From Coffea arabica (taxonomy: Eukaryota > Streptophyta > Magnoliopsida > Gentianales > Rubiaceae), in the NCBI RefSeq assembly GCF_036785885.1, contig NC_092312.1, positions 10,372,001-10,436,000 on the forward strand: DNA of 64,000 nucleotides, in the 5' to 3' direction. Numbering within the stretch: the stretch's first letter is position 1; each line of letters opens with the position of its first letter. Below, piece by piece: positions 40,924 to 58,345 of the stretch. The notes beneath the pieces were generated by a model. That model ran no database searches. It worked only from the letters and a program-made list of their open reading frames with translations, and was not told the DNA's origin. Position numbers and translations under genes: made by a program.

Positions 40924-41041
40924 TTGACTTCTAAGGCCTCACATGCTATTATTATAGCTTTGACTTGTTCCAAATACTTGGCAATAGATTTGTAGCTTTG
41001 ACTTTCATTACAGGGCACCGTCAAATTGACCATAGTTGACT
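40924..41041. promoter_or_regulatory. Cluster of W-box (TTGAC) motifs upstream of gene E
   Basis: TTGAC cores start at 40924, 40960, 40998, 41026 and 41036 on the plus strand, and one (GTCAA, 41020) lies on the minus strand. Five carry the TTGAC[C/T] form. All lie about 120-240 bp upstream of the gene E start. Six cores in about 120 bp compares with roughly one per 512 bp expected by chance counting both strands. W-boxes are WRKY factor sites typical of stress and defence promoters. Function is inferred. Confidence 0.45.
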
Positions 41042-41465
41042 AGGCCTTCTTATCACCATTTCCTCAGACAGATTATCTGTCTAGTTAAGATTTATGACTG
41101 ATTAACCATGTAAGATTTTGCAACCGAACGCTTTATGCTTCTAGAAATCGAGGACCGACTGTTTGACCATGGACCGGTTCATGATGTCACTGGGAGATAA
41201 GGTTTCAGTTTTTATGAGTAGAAAATACTGAAAAACTGCACCAAAAAAAAAAATGAAGAAGAGAAAAGGCAGATCTGGCCAACAGGTTTTCTTTCAGTCT
41301 TTCATTTTCTTGATCGGTTGATTATTGATCTTTACAGTCATAGATAATAAGAAGAGACTTCAAATATGAAAATTAACCAGAAGAAATACTAGTATAAACA
41401 CATTTTGATTTTAAAGAGTTATTTTTTGTTGGGGATTTTGGGTTTTTTTTTTGTGGGTTTTTGGA

Positions 41466-41490
41466 GGGGGGGGGGGGGGGGGGGGGGGGG
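41466..41490. repeat. Poly-G run of 25 bp
   Basis: Homopolymer between genes E and F, about 190 bp past the stop of gene F. Its length in the assembly may be unreliable. Confidence 0.9.
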
Positions 41491-41682
41491 TTGGCGTGGG
41501 GGGAGAATATCTAAGAATTAAGGAATAACTTCCAACCTTCACTTCCCCAGTACAATACAAGTCACTTTAATAAATGGGATGGGGTATGGTACGCTAGAAA
41601 CTAAGATGCTGGAGAGGTGCCTCATTTGTGATCATGTATCCAGATCTGTACAAAACTGGAGAATTTTTTTGTTTTTGAAGTG

Positions 41683-44600
41683 TTATCGTCCCTCTGCAGT
41701 TGTGAAAGTTATATGATTTCCTGTGTGAAAATCTTGACCGCTAGATGAAGAATCAATCTTCATGGCAGATCTCTCTGAAACAAAACCGGGTTCTTTGGGT
41801 TGTGGCAACTCCACATTTTCATTACTTAGCATAAATACCACAGTACTCATTGTTGGTCTTTCTTCAGTTCGTTGCTGGACGCTTAGAAGGGCCACTTGGA
41901 TGCATCTTAAGACTTCATCCTTCGAAAATGATCCGTCCAATATGTCATCAACTAGTTCAATAGATCTTTTTTCATTCCAGAGTTTCCAGGTCTGAAACAG
42001 ATTGAGTTCAATGGGTAAGAATGAGTAAATACAATTAGTTCGATAGGATGAATTTGAAGCATATAATTCTTTTCTATTCACTTACATGTCCTATCAGGTT
42101 ATGGTCATGGTCTGGATCATAAAATCCCCAATTCTTCCTGCCACTTATAATCTCCAGCACTATGACTCCAAAGCTGAATACATCTGATTTTACAGAAAAA
42201 TGACCACTCATTGCATATTCGGGGGACATGTAACCACTGCATCCAAATCCAGCATTTGTAAACGTTGATGACCAAACTGAATCACACCAAAAAGGCAGAC
42301 AAAGAAATATGAGGTTCATTTTTTTCTTGGGTGTTAGTATTACTTACTATGTACCAATAATTCTCCGAGTCTTTTCTTCAGTTATTTCTCCTCCAAAAAT
42401 TCTCGCAATGCCAAAGTCTGAGATTTTTGGGTTCATCTCTCTATCAAGTAAAATATTACTAGTTTTCAGATCTCTGTGGATAATTCTCAATCTGGAATCT
42501 TGGTGAAGATAAAGCAGCCCTCTTGCAATGCCCAAAACGATGTTGAAGCGTATACTCCATGGAAGTAGCTTTCTTTTTATCCGATCTGAAAGTTTTATGG
42601 AAATCAGTACGCAGGTTAGTTAATTTAGCTTAATAACTGAAAGGGTAGAATCATGAGGGCAACATGTAATGAGATCTGATGGGGTACCAAATATAAAGTT
42701 GTCCAAGCTTTTGTTTGCCAGGTACTCGTAGACCAACATTTTTTCATCGCCTTGAATGCAGCATCCGAGTAGCCTAACAAGGTTACGATGTTGAAGCTTT
42801 GCAATCAGTATAACTTCATTCTTAAACTCTCTTAGGCCTTGACCTGAATTCTGTGAAAGCCTCTTTACTGCTACTTCTAATCGATTAGGTAATTCGCCCT
42901 GTGTACAAGTACAGTAAAAACCAATTAATATCATGCTTAGCGGTTGATTTTTCTTTTCTGCATTTGTCTTCTAATTACTAACTGAATGGAAGGAAAAATA
43001 AGCCATACCTTATACACAGGACCAAAACCACCCTGTCCAATCTTATTACGTAAGGCAAACTGATCTGTAGCAGCAGAAATCGTTGCTAGATCAAATGTAG
43101 GTAATTCAAGGTCCTCCTCTTGACTTTCTTCCTCATAATGGGGGAATGACTTGCTCTCATGGGCTGCAATGGTACTTGGAGTTAAATGGAGGAATCTAGT
43201 ATAATACCTATATTAGCTTTCTCAGCATCCAAATCCTTTCGATGAAAGCACTATAACTTGAATCTAGTCACAGTTCCAAGTGCTAAACCATGTGACAAAC
43301 CTCTGAAATTAATAGGAAAAGGAAATTTTGAAATACCTATTGGCATTGATATGGTATCCTCCTCTCTTCTCCCCTTTGGTCTCAGCTTGTACCAAGCCAA
43401 GATAGCCAAGAGAAGCAGCGCAAAGGCTGATAACATCGTGATGGCAATAACTAATCTGACATGCTTTCTCCATTTGTTTTTAGCAATTGAATCTGGTAGT
43501 TAAAAATACAGCTGAGTAAATATGACAATCGAACTGTCTGCTACATGTATAATTAGGCACATTATACAAAAGTCGTTTAGCAGAGTTGGGAAGAAGTTTG
43601 ATCTCTGTGGTGGCTAGATGTATGCGGAGATTTTTTTGTCTTTGTAGCAAAAGAAACAAGAACTAGAAGAAACATAAGAGTTTCATTCTATCTTTGCAGT
43701 CCACTCTTCAGAAGAACCAGAGCAATACAAACAAGTTGATCATGATATGTGGTAGAATGGCCCTTCACAAGGATTGGACATACAGCCATTATACCCTCCT
43801 GGAGGGAAGGGACGATAAAGTTTTCATTTAGTGGTTGCAGCATATTATCAAAGTAACTAATATAAGCTAACTAAGCAACATTAATTAGGTAGGAAGCCTC
43901 TCATGCAGCTTGTTTAAAGATCCACATCAGATGACAGAATTTGAAGTGAAGATCAACAACCTCGAAGGTCTATAGACTAGTTGTGCTTCTTTGTAGTGAG
44001 GAAGTACGGTTGATACTCGTTCATTAGATCGATTTTACAAAGATTTCTCTTCAAAAAATCATTGAGTTGAATGCACTCCCTTTATGCTAGAGTTTTCATT
44101 TCAGAGAATCCAATTAAGCTAACAAAGTTGATGCATATAAATGGACAGTCGCATGATATAATTGCTCCAGTTAGTCACTAATTTCATCTTTACTGTGCGA
44201 AGCACGGGATGTTCATCATGAAGAGAAACTGAAACAAACTTCTCGAACACAAGAATTCTACATCCTCTACAAAATATTAGTGCATTCCTGATGTCAATAC
44301 TAATACGAGCAAGACATTACCATACTCTAATATGACATTCCAGACAGCAGAATGCAAGCGCTTACCTATTTCAGCACGTGCCATGCGTATATACAGTTCT
44401 TCGCCTCCATCAGGGAAATCTCTGAGGTCAATTAAGTCACCGAACCAAACTACACACTGGCTGCCATTACCTAGAGGGTTGATTCGGGTGTAGGCCATAC
44501 AATCACATTTTCTCAGACACTCTGCTGCACATTCTTCAGGGGTAAGATTAGGCCACACAACCACGTTATCTGGCAACTTCAGTCCATCATACTTCACAAA

Positions 44601-45635
44601 ACCATCTCTGTTACTACAATTCAGATCAAATTTCCTCTTGCAACCATCTGAATAATCATATAATCTCCAATCTTGTGGCGAGCGCGGAGCAAACCCTTCT
44701 AAACACCTGCACGGAGGATCATCCGCATAGCAATTTCCATTTCCTCGACACATTCCATATCGATCACAATAGAGCCTATTTACCTCTACAGTCATGCTCC
44801 AGTCTTTACTACCATTTCGCCATGTGAGATACTGAATTCCACCAAGTGGTGTCACAACAGACCGCATTAAAATAGAATTATCCAGTGCTTCAAAAGTATA
44901 ATAAATTTCATCAGCAGTTGAAACAAATATAGGCTTGAAGACTGTGTTGTTCCTCAATCGGTTGCCACCACTAAACCTATCACCATCAAAAGGCCCCCAC
45001 CTGTAATCCTTATTTGATCCGCGACGCAGTAAAAGCTGAGGTGTTTCAGGCGTTTCCAAGCTGAATGTAAACTCTCCATCAGAAGGGTCATCAGGACTTT
45101 TCCAGGATCTCATGTAGTTGCTGGTACGAGTTTTCAACTTCAATCCAAGTTTCATTCCAGGCAACATAGTATCAGACATATGATCAAAGCTCTGCCAAAT
45201 GTAATCGCTTGCATTAGTATCATCCTGTTTTCTGACTACAAGATTACCTGTACCTAGAAGCTGCAGAATTGGACTCTGGCCCGTGATTGTTTCATTCATA
45301 GACCATACAACAGCCATGGAGCTGTTGTAAAGCAATAAAGCACCATCAGACCTCATCGTTAGATGGCCTAATGAATCGCTGAGAGGATTATCTCTGTTTG
45401 CTACCCAAGCCACTGTGGTGGTAGGGACGTTATGATACAATATGGCCAAATATCTTTTACCAGACTTTCCTGGAGTAAAGAATCCCAGCTCAAAAATCTG
45501 GTTGGAGGACACCAAGATTTGGCCATCGGTGAGGTTCTGATTTGGTGTTAAGGTGTCTATTGCAATGGAGGAGTAGGAAGCAAGAAATGTCAATATGAGA
45601 AGAACTGAAAGGGAAAACAGCCGAGGAAAGTCCAT
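41683..45635 (-). CDS. Gene F: G-type lectin S-receptor-like serine/threonine kinase, complete
   Basis: Seven exons: 45635-44366, 43492-43337, 43163-43009, 42898-42688, 42585-42348, 42236-42086 and 41991-41683. They total 2490 nt (829 aa) with frame kept. A signal peptide precedes [20 protein letters not shown]-lectin ([14 protein letters not shown]), S-locus glycoprotein ([17 protein letters not shown]), EGF-like ([13 protein letters not shown]) and PAN ([14 protein letters not shown]) domains follow. In the EGF-like stretch Arg follows CGMC where gene E has Gly. The membrane span is in exon 2 ([19 protein letters not shown]). The kinase has [46 protein letters not shown] and SPEY. The usual LLCVQQR of the C-lobe is LLSVQQR here. 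The tail ends ITFTTAEGR. It is the closest relative of gene E and only 0.9 kb from it. Confidence 0.93.
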
Positions 45636-48600
45636 TCTTTCAAATTAGCAAGCTAAAGGGGCCGCTCAATATACTTTAAACAATTCATTATGCAATGAAC
45701 TGGTAGAGGAGTTTTTGAAAATTGATTTTGAAAGGTCTCTGCTAGAGGAAGTAGTTCCAATAATAGGTCACCATCTTTGACTTACAAGGTCTCGTGGGAC
45801 GAATATATTTTGGAGTGCTTTGTTTGCATTATGTATCAAAATGGGAATCAGAAACTTCATTATAGGTTTGTATGCAAGTCATTTCTCCTACTTAGTTTTG
45901 TTTAGAGCTGAGCCAGTTATTGCCAAGAGAATAGATTAATTCATTTAACAGTAAATTATATATATACTATCAATGTATTCACTATTATAGTTGGATGAAT
46001 GACACACGAACAAATTTTTCCTTTCACGGGAAAAAAAAATAATAAGACAAGAAGTTTGTTTTTACACTTCAGGATGATTTAAAGTAGTTCTTTTTGAACA
46101 AAATGTATGACTGTGGTTGGTTTTGGTGTCAATTCTTGACCTAAACCAAAAACTGTAATAGTTTGTGTAAGTGTAAAGATGGTGTTCAATTTAGTAGTTA
46201 ATTAGGGACAATATGGGTACTTCAACCAAACGTTGTAAAAGGGATTTTTTTTTTTTTGTTTAAATTTTCACTTTATATGAAAGTATAAGGGGGTAAAGTA
46301 AATATTTTGAAATGTTAAGAAAATTATGTATGAATGGATCAAACTACATTGAAATTATATGTAATTTACCCCAATAGTTTTGATAAGTCCCATGTCACCA
46401 CTAGGAATTGATATTTTGAATTGACTTAAAAGCTTAATTAAAACCAAAATGATAGTACTATGTTCGGTTGACGCCTTGACGGTCATACTAGGACTGCTCG
46501 GAAGATTTTTTCTAACACACGGACAGATGGGCCGCATTTGATTGGTTGTCTTGTCTTGGTCTCGTGGGACTTTTGATGTCACCGTTTTCTTACCCTTACC
46601 CTGTTCCCTGCCTGAGAGAAGACTGTAAAAACACAAATCAATGGTGCCAAACTGAACTGGGTAAGATGGAAGCAGTCCAGCAGAAGAGAGGACCAGGGTT
46701 AAGTAATCAATGAGTAATAGCTTTGGAATGTATGAATTCTCAAAGTTGGCTGCCCTCAAAGTTAATTAATCAATGAGTAATAGTTTTCTCTAAATTAAGT
46801 AATCAATGACTAATAGTTGTAATGAGAATGAATATGTCTTTTGTGATGTATATTTGGCATTTATAGGAATAAATAGATGATAAATGAACCGTATGGAGTT
46901 TATCACTTTAATTCCTAATAAGAATGGTCAATCTGATAACCATTAGGAGAGGGTTGGGTTGGGTTAAATGGTAAGGTAGGAGGGATTATAAATAAAAGAT
47001 TTTGAATCCAAAACCTTAAAAAAAAAAAAAAAAAAAAACTAATCTGATCTGACAACCATTTGTCACTATCAAGTTATTAGAGATAATTATAGGATATCAA
47101 GTACTTATCGTTGGTTGGGGATGATCAATACTATTTATCGAGTATAAACCATTAAGTTTAACACATTTCAGAGACTAGCAATAGTTTACATGATTTGCAT
47201 GTGATTATAATATCTTAAAATATATTATTCTTTAGATACTAAAAAATTTTTGTGAAATTTTGATCATCAACATCATAATATAGTATTTTTATGTTATTTA
47301 TTTTCTTTGACCAGTTACTTTTAGAAATTGTATTAAATGCAAAGAGACAAAAAGCATTCCAATATAGTTAACGTGTCCCTTAGGATTAAATTTGGAATCA
47401 TGAACCAAATATTTGTTGATTTATGGCTTGAATTCTAACATATCAAATATTGATAATATCATGTTTTACCAAAATTGTGGTATATTCATGATTTTATTAC
47501 ATATAAACTACAATCGTTACCATTTTTTATAAATGAAGAATATAATTAAGCTAAAATAATAAACATACGCGTAATTTCAATTATTTGTATTCTTTTTATT
47601 GCTATTTTTGTCAATAATGGAGTATAAATGATCCACCAAGTAAAGTTCTTTTTTTTGGCTTGTACATTCTGACAATTAAAATTTCATAAATAGTTGAGTT
47701 TTTTTCCATTTTTTTCTTTTAATCATATTTTTTTATCACAATCCAATGCAAAGCAAAAGCAACAAGTCTACTTTTTTCATATCAGCACAATATTTTTTTG
47801 TTTCGGTATCAGTGTTTTTAATAATCATGGAATTGGAATGAGAATTCTGGCTAATTAACAATTTTAATATTAATTTTTAGTATATTGTAGTGTTTTATTT
47901 TTTCAATTGCCAACTTTAATCCATAACATCTACCATTATTGTCAATTATTGGAATACACTAAATCTGTCTAATTACAATTGTCGCCATAAATAAAATTTA
48001 CTTAATTTTAAAGTTTTTCATTTCATAACTGCTACCATTATTCACTAATATTGCAATACAATAAATATATGTAATCATTAAAAAAATAAGGGCACTTTGG
48101 GCATCACAAAAAAATAATTTGGATATCATTCTTCATTTTAAGTTTACTCTTATTATAATTCTTATTTTATAAATGGAAATGGCTTCTGCATGGCTTGATA
48201 GATGGACTTATTTGTTCAAACCAATATAAAATGAAGCATTCCTATATTATTGCATATAACAATGCTTATCTTCCTTTAAATGTCAGTGATTTGGATGTTG
48301 TCTTTGGCATTATTTGAATTATATTTTCATCTTTTTAATTCATTTCCTATTCACTTTATGTCATTTTGCGAATAGTTTTCAGTTTTTCTCGTTTTGAGGA
48401 ATTGCTATAAATGATAATAATGGTTTATATGGTGCTATTTCAGATTTTTTTTCCAATTTAATATTGCTATTTCAATTATAAAATTGTTATACCTTTTTAT
48501 ATATTGAAATTCCATTGGGTGGAACATGAAAAATTCTTCCCCTTATGAATTGGATGTGAACAACTTATTTAATTCATCCAAGAAATGTTTCTCAAATCAA

Positions 48601-49780
48601 TATGGTATGATGCAATATGGTGGTCTTAGTAATCAACCATTATTTTCTTCTAAACCATATACAATTAAGATTATATGAAACTTTAACCACAAATTAATAA
48701 GGGCATAATTGAAATGACAACAAATAAGATCAAGGCTATACTTTTTACATAGTAATGACCAGGTGGGTTGGTTCGCAATCCGTTGTTCAAGCATTGGGAG
48801 CTTCTTTTCTGTTCTGAAGGCTTCGGTAGAGCTACGACGTTTTCGAGGTTTTGACTTTTTAAGCACAATTTACCTAATTCTTCCATGTTAGATACATGTG
48901 AAGGTAACAAAGGATTGATTCTGAATTTCAGACCATATGCTTCAATTCTGATGGTGAAACCTTTCAAAGAAGGCGTCCCACGGTTTACTAGTGTCTGCCC
49001 ACCAAACATCTTTATTCAATTGGCGTTTACTCAATTTAATGAATCAAGACAACGCTTCCTCGCTACTGTATTATGTATAGTTGACTCCAACGATTGTCAA
49101 AGTCTTGAACACATTTATTTCATGTCAGATCCTCGCACTGAATCGGGCTCTTACGTGTGGTGTTCTGTGAGATTTTAGTCTGAGAATGATTTATGTTGTG
49201 TTATCCATTTCAATAGTGTCTCCACTCCCAACTGCCTGTTGCAGTTCTACTCGGTAATAAATCATTGGAGGGATGCGTAATCAGAAATCAGAACAGACAG
49301 TTTGGTTACTTCAACAAAGACAGTGAGTAGGTGAGGTTCAAATTTCACTTGCAACGAAAAAAATTTAAATGTTGTGTCATAGGACTCCCTTGATCTAGTT
49401 GGATCTGTATACCCACTAACCCCCTACAAATGTATCGTTGGTCTAGTAAGTTATACAAATATATCGTTGCTGACAAAAAAAAAATAAGAATAGTGAGTGG
49501 AAAGGCAGAGATAGAGATCATGCTCGATAGTTCATTCAAAATTACTTCCATGTTTCCATTCTCAACAAAACAGATAAATTTACAATGAACTCCAGCAAGA
49601 AAGGGGGAAAAAGGAAAAGAATTATATCAAGTGTATGATTTTTGTATCTTAAATCAACAAAGATGTATGAATCTCTAGGTATCAACTAAAAGAAGCAAAA
49701 AAAAATCATGTATAAACAGAAAATTCTTGTCGAATTCAATGACCTATACAATTCTGCTTTTGCTGGAGGGCATTCCTCAA
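45636..49780. other. AT-rich spacer between genes F and G
   Basis: About 4.1 kb. It contains a SINE-like insertion (46946-47038), a second possible A-tailed insertion near 49290-49490 and strongly AT-rich DNA at 47.0-48.6 kb. A minus-strand frame at 49009-48683 (108 aa) reads smoothly but matches nothing I recognise and lacks a good gene context. No gene is called. Confidence 0.5.
46946..47038 (+). mobile_element. Short SINE-like insertion with A-tail
   Basis: GGGTTGGGTTAAATGGTAAG resembles a tRNA-type A box region, and TTTTGAATCCAAAACC resembles a degraded B box (GGTTCGAATCC). A run of about 21 A follows (47018-47038). Flanks share AATCTGA...AACCATT (near 46930 and 47041-47060), an imperfect target duplication. 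The body is only about 75 bp, so the assignment is tentative. Confidence 0.45.
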
Positions 49781-56503
<6,723 letters not shown>

Positions 56504-56970
56504 TCTTCAAGGGTTCTGTCTAACATTTGGATGTTTAATTTTCTCTGGTTATCTTCTTGGTGAAGACAGGTGAGATGGTTTTTTAGCAGGAAAGCATCGT
56601 TAGTTGACTGAAGATTTTCCTCTTTGGGGTCCGCTTTGGGCTTCCTTTGAAAAGGAAACATCGTGGGCATGTTTTCCGTATCTTGTCGGACAAATACTGC
56701 TATATGGTTCTTGCATTTTGGCTGTGAAACACGAATAAAATTCAAAACATGCAGTGGGTAAAACATAGTTGGATTTTCTTTTGAAAATACAATCAAAAGT
56801 TTGGCATAAAAATATGACTTCAACAAAATTACTCATATAAATTTATATTTGAATGGTACGAATATATTTAAAAGTTACAAAACTCAAAATATAGATAAAA
56901 TTACTACAATTTTTAAAGATTAAACCGCTTCTAATTGTTGTTCTTGTGTATCAAATATTAAATTTATTAA
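56504..56970. other. Upstream region of gene G
   Basis: Presumed promoter and leader of gene G on the minus strand. No other gene or repeat is recognised. Confidence 0.4.
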
Positions 56971-57116
56971 GGTTGTGTTTGGATTGCAGATTTTCAAAGA
57001 AAAATTGCTATGTTTTTCATGGACACATTTTTCAATCACTTTTTTATTTTATATATATCAAATCGCCACAGCAATTTTTGTAACAAAAAATCCAAAAAAA
57101 ATGCAATCCAAACAAA
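56971..57116. mobile_element. Short MITE with GTGTTTGGATTGCA ends
   Basis: The left end GGTTGTGTTTGGATTGCA pairs with the right end TGCAATCCAAACAAAG. It is about 146 bp and carries the internal phrase ATATCAAATCGC. Its ends match 62457-62602 and resemble 31346-31511. Confidence 0.65.
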
Positions 57117-57351
57117 GATTTTATCACCTTATTATGTTTACATGCATAAATCCATAAAGTTATGATATACATAGCTACTGCTTTATATATAATTGGGGAG
57201 AGATGTCATTATTATTACACAAATTTTAACATTTTTTTCCAAACTTAAAGTATAATTTGAGAAGTATACTGTGCCAAAATTTGATTATGTATTTTATAAG
57301 GTTGTATGAAGAATATAAATATTTTTTTTAAAGTATTATTCAAATGTAGGG

Positions 57352-57557
57352 TAAATTACCTTTTATTCCCCTGCATAATTTGGTACTTTACCACATAATT
57401 CCCTGTAGTTTAAAAACTTATATATAACTCTCTCATGATTTGGATTAAAGTGCTATCGCTAATTTTTTCATTAAAATTAACGGTCAATAGTAAAAGTCAA
57501 AGTTAAACTAATAAATTGACAAATTCACCTTTTTCACTACTTGTTTTCTTTTTTCTT

Positions 57558-57604
<47 letters not shown>

Positions 57605-58078
57605 GGGAGGAGAAGAGATTATATTGAAAACCTATATTTTGGCTTATAAAATCTAATTTTCTCCAAATACAAAAGAGATGGAAGGGAAATTAAAAAAAAT
57701 AATCAAGAAACAAAAAAGATGGAAGGGAAATAAGAAACAAAAAATACAAAATGTTTTTTGACTATAAATGTCATTATAGTTTTTTAAACCAAATATTTAA
57801 TGGTATTTTCTAGTTCTTGTTTATCTATTTTTATTTCAATTTCTTCTTTTTTATGTTTGGAGGAAAAAATAAATAATGAAAAGGTAAATTTGTTAATTTA
57901 TTAATTTAATTTTGACTTTTTACTATTAATCATTAGTTTTAACGAAAAAATTAGTGGTTTAAAACTAATGGTAACACTTTAGCCCAAATCATGAGGGGTT
58001 TATCTATAGAATTTTAAATCATAAGGTGGGTGTGTAATAAAGCACCAAATCACATGGGGATAAAAGATAATTTACCCT
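57352..58078. mobile_element. MITE-like element with about 50-bp inverted repeats and an internal (TC)n tract
   Basis: Left AGGGTAAATTACCTTTTATT and right (complement) AAGGGTAAATTATCTTTTAT continue as imperfect inverted repeats through the ACTTTA-type blocks. Related ends occur at 3291-3716. A (TC)n microsatellite (57560-57602) lies inside. The target duplication is unclear. Confidence 0.6.
57560..57602. repeat. (TC)n microsatellite, about 43 bp
   Basis: Uninterrupted dinucleotide tract, located inside the element at 57352-58078. Confidence 0.95.
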
Positions 58079-58345
58079 TAAAATGCATAAATACAACAAT
58101 TTTTTGAATTATACATATCGACGAGTACTTACGGACTTGGACTCAAGCCATATAGTATTCACGTTTTATTTCTTTTTTTTTTAAAGATTAATCATTTTTA
58201 TATCCTTAGTGTAACAAATTTTGTACACTATTAGATTAGATGCATGAATCACACTAACTGCTATTCTATTATATGTAATGTGCATCTAATGCCACTTAGT
58301 CTAAAAGATTCTTAAATTCGTGTAGAATGATAAAAAATATACATA

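Noticed and set aside
48683-49009. 108-codon frame on the minus strand with protein-like texture
   Set aside because: Not recognised, no ATG-supported gene structure around it, and flanked by AT-rich spacer. It could be an old gene fragment but I cannot support a call.
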